DNA of 64,000 nucleotides from Ifrita kowaldi. Its lineage: Eukaryota; Chordata; Aves; Passeriformes; Cinclosomatidae. This document shows, piece after piece, positions 22,131-33,858 of this stretch (positions are counted from its first letter, which is position 1; each line of letters opens with the position of its first letter). The position numbers and the translations under genes are program-made. The DNA lies in assembly GCA_013398055.1 (NCBI GenBank), contig VZRS01000248.1:744001-808000 (forward strand). The letters run 5' to 3'. The notes beneath the pieces are model-generated. The model was not told where the DNA came from. It saw only the letters and a list, made by a program, of their open reading frames with translations, and searched no databases.

Positions 22131-25100
22131 TTACAGATTGGTTATTTTGTCTCTGTCTTTCATCTGAGCAATAGATGATCCTTCTGTTCTTTTTTTTTTT
22201 TTTAACAATAAGCATGTGTTGCCTCTTTCTACAGGTCACCAATGAATCAGAGGCAGCAGCAGTAGCAGAGAGCATTTCAGCATGTTTACAATTAATCAGA
22301 TCTAAGATATGTAAAATATTTTGCAGAAAAGGATCACATATCTCTGACCAGTGCAAATTAAATTATAAGGATTCCTGGTTGGGCCAAGCCTACATTTAAA
22401 AAGAAGATCATTATGCTACTCTTCACGAAACTGAATTTTTACTTTTCCAAAGTCATGTTTCCTATTTCTTTCAATGTTATGGGTATGAAATGTTAATCCC
22501 ATGAGCTCTGGTGCCAGATAGCAGCAAGTGCATCCAGAAGGGAAGTACTACAGCTTCTCAAAATAGGAAAACTACTTGGCAGGATTTCTTCCTAAGACCT
22601 CCCCATCTGTTGTCCATAGACAGAGCTGGTGTTTTAAGGATTAGACTGGTGTTGCAGGGTCCTGCATCATCCAGTGCCAAGGAATCTCACAAAGCTTCAT
22701 CCTCACCTCATTCTCACAGAGCAGAATGGGAAGCTTCTGGTGTCTAATGGCTGGAATCTTCTCCCTCAGTTGGACTTGCATCCCCACCCACACAGTGAGA
22801 GGCCTGTGCTGCCCTGGGTTCACATGGGGAGCTGACTCCCTGCCCCTCTCCATGGAGAGGATCAAAATGCTCCAGGACACATTCACATGTCTCCCTAGGG
22901 ATGTCCAAGGGAGTAACACAAGAGAGAGGGAGTAAAACTTATCACAGTCAAGCTTGCTGGAAATTTGGAGCAAAAATCTCAGGATGAATTCAGTGTATCC
23001 TTTAGATATCTCAGTACCTCTAAGGTCTAAATAATTTTTTAATTTTTTAAACTATTTCTGGTTTCAGCTGAAAGTAGTCAACACAGAAGCTCACAGCTGT
23101 GTCCGCATCAAAAGAAACCCTGCAGATTTGTGCTGGACTGACTTGCTGGAAACTGTTGATTCATTCTACCTGGAGCAGCTCCAAAATCCAGTCAGTTACC
23201 TGCCATTCAACCATTTCAGAGGAATTTGCATTACACAGATGTTTCCATATTTGTTATGCTCTACCTTGTGTAGTAAAGATTAGCCTGATTCAAGGCCAGC
23301 AAAAAAAAAAAAAAAAAAATACAAATCTGCGTACATAATCACTAGCTGCCCCTTACCTTTAAGTAAATCCTTGAACTCTGTTAATTCTGGACCATGCATT
23401 TTTGAGATGGGTCTACGTTTTTGTCATATATTTATCTCATGTATTAGGCCCCTCAAAAACTTATGGGCACATCCACAGGGATTTCTGCACACAACTGAAG
23501 TCCTACTCAAGCCCATGCTCTAGACCTGCCAGATGGAAAACACCTCTTGTCCAAGAGCCACGTAGTTTATTAGCATGATGTTGAACCTGAGCCTCTCAGC
23601 AAGGTATTTTGCCTTGATCAGAGTAAAATTAAACCTCTCCACACTGCCAGCAGAGACAAGCCCACCACAGCCTGCATGTGCAAGCACAAACAATAAGAGC
23701 AGCAGCCAATTACTCTGCAAAACCTTGGATCTGCTTTCAAACCACAACACAAATTTTAATGTTGTATTTCAGTTCTTGACTTCAGGGGATTTACATATAA
23801 GTTTACATAAGTTATGGAAAATCTGGTAATTAGGGGACCTGCACCATATGAATCTCCTTGTTCCACTCTACAGATGAATTCTGGTTCACCCTGTGATTTA
23901 CCTGTAGGAAATTTTTACTCCATGAAACCAAAGGGACTTCACAAAAGCAAAACCATCTCAGCCCTTCTGGTGCTGCTCACTCCATTGAAACAGAGAAACA
24001 TGTCAGAGTGAGGACAGAGCAATGTCAGCACAGGTACTGGGACTTGAAGCTCAAAACTGCCCCCACAGAGCTGGTGGACCCAAGGGAGACATCATTTTGC
24101 TACCTACATAAAGGCCTGGCAAGAGCCTGGGAGAGAACAAGCTGGAAGAAGGTGTAAATCTCCCAGAAGATCAGGAGCAGGACCTTGCAGAAATGCTGGG
24201 AGCTGTTGTCATTGCTGCCTGGCAGAAGAGATGGGCCACACTGAATTATCCCGAAGGTGAACTCTTCCCGTATTTTTTTCACAGATAGCAAAAGATTTAA
24301 AACAGGTGAGTGGCATCATACAACCTAAACCTTTTATTCTGTATTTCACATCTTCCTGGTTCATCTAAAACTCATGCTACATTGAGTGAATTAGGGGGTT
24401 GATTGAAAAGTACATTATATACTAGTTACCTGTGAGATGTGCACTTTAGAAGTGAAGGTTTAGGGGCAGAGGAAAGGCATATAATAAAGAGTAGTGCACT
24501 TTGAAAGGTCTAGGCAATGCTGCAAGAAATAGCATTACTTCACTGTTGTCAAGGCTCAGAAGTTTTATTACCAAGGAATTTCACTTTTGCCTCTTATTCT
24601 TAACACATTGACCAGTTCTGGGACTGAGAGGATTTGCTGATCTAATATAGATAGTGATTTCGTAGGTTTGTTCAGATTTATATAGACAGCACCCTGGGAT
24701 CAGGAATTACATTTAAAATGTAATAAAATGTTCTTGTGCACTTTTACTCACAAATACTGTACTTAAAAAAGTAAACATCAAATAATCTCAGATATCTTTC
24801 AAGAAAATGTTGACATAGCTCCAAGAGCTCATACAGATGACTGAATAGTTTTCTGAGTAAACTTAATAAACTCATATTCTTATTCTTTCAGTGTTCCATG
24901 AAGTATCACATCATGGAGAAGAGAGAAAACTAAGCCATATAATTTAGCAGAAATCTATTTTAAATACATATTTCAACATATGAAGACAGAATATAGACAT
25001 TTATGTAGGCATGTTTTTGTACTACTTATAGTCTTAATGTACAAATAATGGTAGCAGTTGAGGGTTTCACCCACATAAGTGAATCAAGCTCCCATTGCAG

Positions 25101-25884
25101 AAATTTTGTCCCTGCTCCTAAAGTGAGACCTCAGTCCTTTTCTACTCATCAGCAATGTTACAATGATCTCAAGGGGCAGGATTTGACCCCTAATGTGTTC
25201 AGAAGGACTTTGTGTAAGTTAGGAGTTTTAGCACAATTGCTCCTCTTAGTAGTCAAAATGATTCATCTACATTATCTGTCTTTATTAAACAGTCATTTAC
25301 CCTAGTGAGTCCCACTCAAGGGAATCTTTATTATTCAGACAAGCCCTTACAGTCACAATGACACAAAATATATATAGGAATAGTTAATAAAACTGTTATT
25401 CCTATGTCTGTGGATAAACATCAGCTGGTAATTTTATATCAACAATCCATCAGAGCAGAGACAAAAATCTACAGCTAACAGGAGCAGGAAATCCATAACA
25501 ACATGCCAGAGATCTGGTGAATACTATTGAGCAAGAGACACCACTGTGAGGCAACAAATTTGGATTCTTAATGTATTTTGCACAATAAAATTTAATGAAG
25601 TCTTTCTTACAAAATTTAACAAAACAGTTGTAACCCTTTAGGCGTACAGAAGTCCAAAGCTGTGTCAAAGCTGGTGGCATGGCTGATATTCTCAACCTAA
25701 AATCATTTAAGGATCAAAAAATGAAAAATTATATTCTCTATTCTGCAGGAGAGAGATTTGTTAGAACCTACCCAAAGTATTGATGGGACAATTGTTTCTC
25801 CCTCAAAGCGTTTACATGGACAATGCAGCTTAACACCTTAATAACATTGGCATGTCTCATGTCAGAATCCAACATTAAGTCTGA
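22131..25884. other. Non-coding DNA, no gene seen
   Basis: Contains T(14) at 22190-22203 and A(19) at 23301-23319. A T run followed by TCTTTCTACAG at 22224-22234 resembles a splice acceptor. The open frame after it translates to a peptide with a short Ala-rich run and no known domain, so it is not called. Overlapping frames of 110 codons at 22641-22973 have no similarity I recognise. Confidence 0.5.
23301..23319. repeat. Mononucleotide (A)19
   Basis: Uninterrupted A run. No recognisable retroposon body upstream. Confidence 0.95.
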
Positions 25885-25909
25885 AGAAAGGCCTCAGGGA
25901 GGCCTTTCT
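25885..25909. repeat. Perfect 11-bp hairpin
   Basis: AGAAAGGCCTC (25885-25895), loop AGG, GAGGCCTTTCT (25899-25909). The stem is perfect and the loop very tight. Two G-T pairs could extend it after one mismatch. No U tract or gene follows that would suggest a function. Confidence 0.75.
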
Positions 25910-28900
25910 GTGTTTGGGAATATCTACAACCCTTTGAAATTTTCATAACAATGCCAGGGCCCGCACTTCTAAGTCGAGGGAAGGTGAGAGAAGGGAGTTT
26001 CCAATGTAACATCAGATTGGAAGCCCTTCATAGGAATGGATGAATGTTTTCACCTCCAAGGCACTTGTAGTTTCAGATGTGTTGGATGCTGAGAAGGCTC
26101 TTGATCCTTCAACTCTGATTTAATGGAACAATACATATTTTTAGGATTTTTATATCACTTCTAATAAAGATCTGATAGATTTGTTACAATCTTGAGGGAC
26201 TGGACCATGCATTTTGTGGGTTTTAATCTGCCGAAGGACTGAAACATCATGACTTCTAAGGTTTTGACTAGTCATATATCTCTAGGAAACTGTTTTTTTA
26301 AGAAAAGGAAAAAATTAGCATCCCTCATAGTCTGCTTTAGATAACAGAGGTCTCAGGACAGCCTCCAAAGGCACTGTCCTGCTTCAAAGCAGTGCAAAAC
26401 CCTTCCTTTTGAGCCTACAGCTGAAGCAGTTCAAATGTTTGTGTGAAATAAACCTCATTTTTTTCCCTCTTCCTCTGTGTTTGGATGTTTTGTGCCAGCC
26501 CTGTGCAGTACCTCGGCCATGTGCAGGTGAATTAGAGCTGCAGGATGAGCACTGCACGACTTTATGGAGTATCCTGCTCTTTGATCTCCCTGGTTCCCGC
26601 CCAGAGATGAACACAGCAAGCTAAGCACAGCAATTAGCAGTAACAGCTATTAACAGGCTTCACAAAAGACACAAAAGGACACAAGTAGGTGGTTTACAGC
26701 CTGGCAGATAAAAACACAGTGGGCACATTCTTTTGCACACCACTCCTCCCGCAAGTTCAGGCTAAGGGACCGGAAGGCTAACTGGCAAACAGTCCGGTTC
26801 TGGTAAATGGAGCTCAAAAATATAACATGGCGTAGTCCCTGTAGCGAAGGAAATATATTTGGTTTACCCCTAACAAAGTCCTTTGTGAACAACATTTTTT
26901 GGGAAAGACCATTTTTACTGCATTTTTTTCTGAGTTAAAACTAAAGAAGTCAGCATGGACATCACTATAAACACTTGGATTCCAGTGCATGAGGAAACTG
27001 AAAGGAAAATCGAACACTGCCTGCCCTGTAGAAGCATAGCAGTTTCCATTGACACTGCTGCCCAAGCAGAGGGTGTAAACAGCAAAACTGCATTTCGGAT
27101 TTCTGCACAACAGTTCACAAGCCTGTCCTCTACCCCAGCACCCTCTGAAAAGGCAAGGAGAGAGCCCAAGGTTTCTGCTGTTCGTTCTGGGGCTCAGACC
27201 TGGACCAAAGGACTGAATTGGGTCGTGTTTCGAGAGGTTGTTCCCTGCAGATCCTTCCGCTGCTTGGCCCACGGTGCGCCCCATCACACCCCCTGCCTTC
27301 CCAAACACATCCCCCACCGCCTGGGAAACTGGAGCTGCAGGTGACACTTATGTGCTGTGGCTGTGACAGATCACCCTGACTTTTCATGCTGTTTTAACAG
27401 CAGAAGCAGCCTCCCTCCTGTCCCCCACAAGTCTGTAAATGATGTGGCCACATTTGCTTGTTGTTGTTTTGACAAACAACACACGCTGACTAGAGTACCC
27501 CCACCAGATGATAGATCCACAAACGTGCTCTAACAAAAACTCATTTTTCTATACAAATACCAGTCTTGAGAGACATCTCATAATAGTATTGCATCAGGGA
27601 TATCTCTAAAGCTGACAGATTTCCAAATACATATATTTATATTATACATATATATAGGAATAAGAAGCTGGAAAGAAAAGGTGGGGGGGAAATGGAAAAG
27701 AAGATGCAATAAGTCAGAGAGCATCTAAGGATTTTTAGCCATAAGCTATTTCTTAAATCAGGAAGCAAAACGTGCATTAATCAGAACATTAGCTCCAGAG
27801 AGTGCAACAACATCAAGAACATTGCTACTGTACAGAAAGTCATGAATCTTTATAGACCTACAAAACATTTATATAACTTTATCATCATTGGCTTTGATCA
27901 ATCATTTAACATGAGAGCTTACAGGTTCATAACTTTCTCCCTCCATGTGAACTCTGGATGCGTAAAAATCTATAGAAAAACAAAAATAATACTGAATATT
28001 TTTACTTTTTGTCCCTGTGCACCATGTGTGAGGACATTTTGAAACATATTAGAGACAGTGTCCTCTTTTCCACACACATCCGATTCCAAAGTAGCTAAAA
28101 AGTTGTGCTGCAAAGCCTGGCTGATGCATAGAACAATTCCTGCTGTGCATCCTGACCATGTCCTCCTGACCATGATGGTGGCTGTATCCTGAGGACAGAG
28201 TGAGCGAGAGCAAAGGTTTTGGCCAGTAGAACAATCCCTACATGACCCTCTGTGGGAGTCTCTGGGATCTTTTAGACACTGAAGCACTCTGAAATATGTG
28301 GAAAAGCGCAATTCATTACAAATTTCTTTCTCACTTCAGGCTGTACCAAAAGTAAATCATTATCCAACTTTGCTAAATGGGGAAAACAAGACATGAAACA
28401 TGGTTAGGAGCACAATGAATTCAGCCATAAAAGTCTAAGATCCCTTTTCTGAGGACCAAAAATCTGTTCCTGTCGCTTCTCACATGACAGACAGACCATG
28501 TTTCCTCACTTTATCCCTTCCCCACAGAAGTGGCTTTATCCACATCCACGAGAGAACAAGAGTTCAATTTCCCTGCTACAGTGCTGCTTCCTCAGGCTGA
28601 GAATCTTCTCAGAAGAGAACTTTATGATCATTTACTTTCTTTTCAGCCACTGACTTCAAGTACTTATTCTGAATAAATGGAGAACAGAACACGCAGGTGC
28701 AATACAAAATGTTGAGCTGTAGAGTGCCCTCTTTAATGTCCTCCTCTTTTCTTTCAAATTAATAACTCTGGATGTTGTAACTAATCTAACTCGGACCTGG
28801 AAAAAGCACTTGGCTCATAACCCTCAATTGGTATGTCTAGCATGGTGGAGATGACTGTAAATTATCAAAAAATCTGTTAAGTCTTTTCAGAATTTTAAGT

Positions 28901-30502
28901 TTTAAAAAAGACCCTCCAGCTGAAGGAGTTTCCATGGCCTTCCTACGTGCCAGTATTTAAGATTGAGTGCTTCGGTGAGGTGGGAGTTGTATTTAAAAAT
29001 TCTATATACATTTATATCAACTTAGCCTTAAAGGGACATTTTATCCTTTCCTCGCAGGGAAAAGGTGTTCTTGGATTCAGCTTCATTTAATCACCTTTTA
29101 GTCCAGCTATTGGTGAAATTTCTCACAGCATTGATTGCTTGAGGTTTGCTTTAATTCCTTCCTTCAAGAATGAGTCGTGTAACATATTCACTACTAAGAC
29201 ACGCATTTGAGGGCTGGCTGGGGAAACTGATAGAAGCAGATATAGCAAAAAGATAAATTTTCATTTCCACCCTCCTTCTTGTCCTGTCACTGAAACACAG
29301 AGTATGGTTAAAACCTAAGAGGAAGTGGGTATGTTGTTGTAACACCCTTTCTTCACATCTAATCTGTGGAACTGGTTATCTGATCCCAATTCTCCTGTTA
29401 TTGCAGCGGGCACAACACAGATTGCGATCCAGCGGTGGGATAAAGAGAACATAAAACCTTCAGAAACATTTGTCAAGATTTTCCCTTATACTTACAGATG
29501 TTAAAACCAGAGGCGCAGAAGCAGGGAATTCAATACATATGCTAATGGACACCGAGCACTAAAATGATTTCTAATATTAATGCCTATAAAATAAAACTGG
29601 TATTTCTATAAACATATTTCTATGGCACTTTGTCCACCATAAACTCTCCCTAAAGACTGTGCTTTTTAAACTTTATCTTCAAATTCTCAGAATCAGAATC
29701 ACTAATACAGCTGCCTGACAATGAATATGGCAAATATATCCCAAATTGTATAACAGTTTTGACAAATACTTTTCTTTGTTTGGAAAGTGCTCACTTTAGC
29801 CAATCAACACTCGTCATTATGTGTCTGGACATGCTAATCACCTACTATTTTTTCCATTCCCTGATTGCAAGTGTGCAAGTTATTGTAAGAAGATAAATGT
29901 GTGATTATACATGTGTTTGAATATTTCACAGATTAAAAGTTACTCTTGTATATATTCAGTGATTCAAAACCATATGTATAAGTATCCACTGTCTGAATAT
30001 TTGCAATAATTAATGATGTGATCTCCTTATATATACTAAATAAAAGCTAGCACTAGTATTCACAAAGATATCTGGAAATTTATTTTTGTTATTACTTAAT
30101 TGCACTCTCAAAATTATTTCTCAACAGAGGAGTGCAAGCCATTAAAAAAAAGATATATATACCTTATCATGCTTAATAGATCACCATATCTTAATAATGA
30201 AAAAAGATTAAATAAGGAAAAACAAACCAAAGGTGTGAGATGACTTTTCCAGCAGCATTAATGTATCAGTTTCTCAACTGTGTAAACTGGTGTAAATCAA
30301 GTTAGGTCAACAGAACAAAACCAGCTCCAGACCTCTGTACCCTCTTAAAAAAAGCACTTACACTTTCTTCTTGTGAGTCTTAAAATAAAACAGTACTTAG
30401 ACTTTTGGGAGGTTTTCCTTTGTTTTGGAGGCAGACAAGTGAGAGTTTGGGGAATTATTTTCGTTTTGTTTTTGATAATTCTCCCTAAAATAGCTCTCAA
30501 AC
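25910..30502. other. AT-rich non-coding DNA, no gene seen
   Basis: The 177-codon minus frame at 26814-27347 overlaps a 129-codon plus frame and an 85-codon minus frame across the same C-rich DNA. None has a recognisable domain. A small duplication at 28151-28174 is listed separately. Sequence from 29500 to 30480 is strongly AT-rich with no repeat I can name. Confidence 0.55.
28151..28174 (+). repeat. Imperfect 14-bp tandem duplication
   Basis: CCTGACCATGTCCT is followed directly by CCTGACCATGAT. Two units only, probably a replication-slippage event. Confidence 0.75.
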
Positions 30503-30521
30503 TTTTTTTTTTTTTTTTTTT
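30503..30521. repeat. Mononucleotide (T)19
   Basis: Uninterrupted T run. No retroposon body recognised on the minus strand side. Confidence 0.95.
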
Positions 30522-31472
30522 AAATCCTCTTGAACTATAAAATGAGAAAGGTCTAATGCCTCGAGTAAAAACTCTACCTTTAAAATACTAAGCAGTACAG
30601 CAGAGCAGACTTGTGGTATGTTGGTTTATTAAAACATATATATTAATTTGGTTATTAGTCATAAAGGCCTAGAAAATTCACTTAGTTCTTCAGACGGTAC
30701 AGAAATCAGTGGACCTCAACTGTCCTTAATTACTTTCTCGGAATGTGATAACTCTTCTCAATGGGTCTGACACCCAGAGAAGCCAGAGTAAGTCCACAGG
30801 CTTTAACACTTTTGAACTAAGATATATTCTTCCTACTCTTTCCTCTGCTCTCCCAAAACAAGAGAAAATTAAATATTCTCTTTACAAACCCAATAGACTG
30901 GCCCATTTTAATTACTGGCTGAATCAGGACACAAAATCTGTACATCTCAGTTCAAGAGGACTTTATGGTGGCATCTGTTCTCAAATTTTAATGTATTTTC
31001 CTCTTGAAAAAAGGGATCTTCAGCATGACTAGAGGTACTTTCACTTTAATAAATTAATCATTCAACATAATTATTGCTGAATTAAAATCTCTGTCTCTCT
31101 AAAACTTCCACAGTCACAGTGAATTTTTAGGTAATTCTGAGGTAGGGGTGAGCCAAAATTTTTTTTTCTTTAAAAAAAAATTGCTTACAACAGAAGCAGC
31201 TCTGAGAGCCAGACTCTCACACACACACACTCTCTCTCTGTTAGGCTTCATTTGATAGCTATGAACTGTGGATAAAGAATAAATATGGCTTTTCAGTGCC
31301 CTAGGACTCTCACCTGACTTATTTATGTCTGACCTGGTAGAACACCACTGACCTTGGAAAGTTTAATTGAGGCTGGGATTATATGGCACTGCTTGAGGCC
31401 ACCTGAATTTAGAGGGTGTGACACACACTTTCTCTCTCTCGCTGACTCTCATCTGCCAGAGGATGCACGTGT

Positions 31473-31520
31473 GGGTGCACATGTGTGTGTGTGTGTGTGT
31501 GTGTGAGCATTTGTGCACCC
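31473..31520. repeat. (TG)12 microsatellite bounded by inverted 9-bp arms
   Basis: GGGTGCACA (31473-31481) and TGTGCACCC (31512-31520) are perfect reverse complements flanking an uninterrupted TG repeat at 31482-31505. Alternating TG is a classical Z-DNA-prone sequence (established). The arms would allow a cruciform with the repeat in the loop. Confidence 0.8.
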
Positions 31521-31835
31521 CAGACTGAGCCTGGCAGTGGGGAAATACCCTGATGTAAGCTCACAACAAGCTGGATCTTAAGGGAAAAGATTAGTACTGC
31601 CAGGCAGACAGTAGGAATGTGTTAAGAGTTGTTTGATTTTTTTTTAAAAATGTTTTTTTTTAATTTGTTGTCTCTTTTTTCTCTTCTCAGCATGTTTTCT
31701 CTGAGATCTGATTTTTACAGTTGACTCTTAACTTTTTATAACCTGATTCTGCCTATGAACAGAGAACTTAAAGTGTGAAGGGGAAAGAATTATATAGACA
31801 TAGATTATACACTTGTATGTATTGTTTTGAACATT

Positions 31836-31857
31836 CTTTAATTAAATTTAATTAAAG
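31836..31857. repeat. 22-bp perfect AT-rich palindrome
   Basis: The half-sequence CTTTAATTAAA is followed immediately by its reverse complement with no spacer. Each half carries a TTAATTAA/TAATTA homeodomain-type core. Symmetry breaks directly outside. A perfect palindrome of this length is rare by chance even in AT-rich DNA, but a function is not established. Confidence 0.85.
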
Positions 31858-33423
31858 TGTATGATGAATGCTGATCATTTTCAGTCCTATTTGTTTTCAA
31901 GGAAGTTATAGATACTCAAAACTCCCCACATTTAAGTTAAATGTAAAGAGAGAGTGAGGGGAAGAAGAAAAGGCAGCAGAAAAAGATCCATAAGGCTGAA
32001 AGGTGGAATAAAAAGAAATGGCATAGATATGCTGTAGCCAAAGAGAACTATCTTTCCTACTGGAGATTGTCCCTGGATGGATATAAACAGCTCTCATCTG
32101 GGTTTCTTCAAGGCAGAGGCCAACAAATACGACGTATTATGCATGGAAGCTTTTTATGGCACAGACTATTGTCCACTGGAGACCGGGCAGACACCACTAA
32201 GCAAACCTCACCTAAGGCCACAGACAAACGCCAAGGCCCAAGGGGATTCCTCTCCCATCAAAAGCACTCTCCCTTTCCCAGCCTGTAACATATATTTTCC
32301 TTGCCATGCAAAGTTTATCAGTGCCAAAACCCCAAGACAGCCTGGCTTGAGCCACACAGGTAGATGTGAACACTGAACTGTTGGAAAGGCTAAAATATTC
32401 CTGGGTGGAAGCAGTCTATGAAATGTCCTCAGAAATGAAACAACTCCATGGTACTTTCAAGGCCAAAATTATCCATTCTATGCTTTATTTCTAATGTACT
32501 GCCTGGACTGGAACTGTGACCGCTTTCTGTTTGTAGGCATCACAGGAAATGAAATGAGCAGAGGATTGCTGTTGAGAGCAGCCACAATTCCCCTACCTCT
32601 CTCCAACAGGCTGCGCCATGAATCAGGATATATTTTATTATTTTTATAGTTCTGTGCAGTGATGTAAAGCTTACCTGAGCCCCTAGCAAGGTGATACCAA
32701 GATCTAGACACATTAAAATCCAGGACAAGCTGCCAATTAAATATGTGCTGTTAGCAATTCATGGTCTGATTCCCTGTCTCTATACTACTAAGTCCACAAA
32801 AATTGCCAGTGAGGGATAACTGCATCTGCACAGCCGAATGTCCAAGATGGTGAAGAAAGGCCAACAGTAAAGCTATCTGTGCCTGTCCTTCATTGCTGAC
32901 ATCCTACAGACATTGCAGACAAACTGTTGTACTGAAGTCTCAGGCAAACAGAGGGATTTTAGAATGAATAACAGACCACTTTTTCTCTCTTTTTTAGCAA
33001 TTCCTCTCTTTGCACTTGATGAAGCAGCAGCTGAAGTGGCAGAGACCTCTCCACCAGCCAAGAATAACACGGGTTTGTGTAGCTGAACTGCTTGAACAGA
33101 GGTGTACTCTGCACCACAAACCAATTCAATTCCTGCTATTGCCACCCCAGAGCCCAGCTCTGAACATCTGGGGAGCTGAATACTGCCCCAAACCCAAACA
33201 CTGCCACTACTGATCACATGAATATTTATGCTGCTTTTAGCTCATTTCCTACCCAATTCATCAGCTACCAGCCTTTATCATGCTCTCAGAGCTGCTGGTC
33301 ATGATTTCAGGGCACTGACTTACTAATACTATGCCCAAGTCCCTAAACAGGCCAGTGAGGCTGCCCCACAAGACTGTAATTAAATCTATAAATTAAATAT
33401 GTATGTATGCATGTATATATATA

Positions 33424-33858
33424 NNNNNNNNNNNNNNNNNNNNNNNNNNNNNNNNNNNNNNNNNNNNNNNNNNNNNNNNNNNNNNNNNNNNNNNNNNNNN
33501 NNNNNNNNNNNNNNNNNNNNNNNNNNNNNNNNNNNNNNNNNNNNNNNNNNNNNNNNNNNNNNNNNNNNNNNNNNNNNNNNNNNNNNNNNNNNNNNNNNNN
33601 NNNNNNNNNNNNNNNNNNNNNNNNNNNNNNNNNNNNNNNNNNNNNNNNNNNNNNNNNNNNNNNNNNNNNNNNNNNNNNNNNNNNNNNNNNNNNNNNNNNN
33701 NNNNNNNNNNNNNNNNNNNNNNNNNNNNNNNNNNNNNNNNNNNNNNNNNNNNNNNNNNNNNNNNNNNNNNNNNNNNNNNNNNNNNNNNNNNNNNNNNNNN
33801 NNNNNNNNNNNNNNNNNNNNNNNNNNNNNNNNNNNNNNNNNNNNNNNNNNNNNNNNNN
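33424..33858. other. Assembly gap (435 N)
   Basis: Run of N bases. The left flank is a TATG/TA microsatellite, so the missing sequence probably includes expanded simple repeat. Long frames crossing it are artefacts. Confidence 0.99.

Larger units (their letters stand above)
30522..33423. other. Non-coding DNA with simple repeats
   Basis: No gene seen (longest frame 114 codons, 32873-33217 minus). Contains T9-C-T3-A9 at about 31158-31181, a short (AC)n(TC)n tract at about 31217-31239, the TG repeat at 31473-31520 and the palindrome at 31836-31857. The right end runs into an ATGT/TA microsatellite at about 33399-33423 that stops at the assembly gap. Confidence 0.55.

Noticed and set aside
22175..22399. 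Polypyrimidine tract plus TCTTTCTACAG followed by an open frame, considered as an exon
   Set aside because: Peptide has only a short Ala-rich run and no domain, and no donor or homologous protein is recognisable.
26980..27010. ATGAGGAAACTGAAAGG resembling an inverted MIR core
   Set aside because: The preceding CCCATTTTACAG part and all other MIR words are missing.
26814..27347. 177-codon minus frame and overlapping 129-codon plus frame
   Set aside because: Several frames are open at once over C-rich DNA, which points to composition effects rather than coding.
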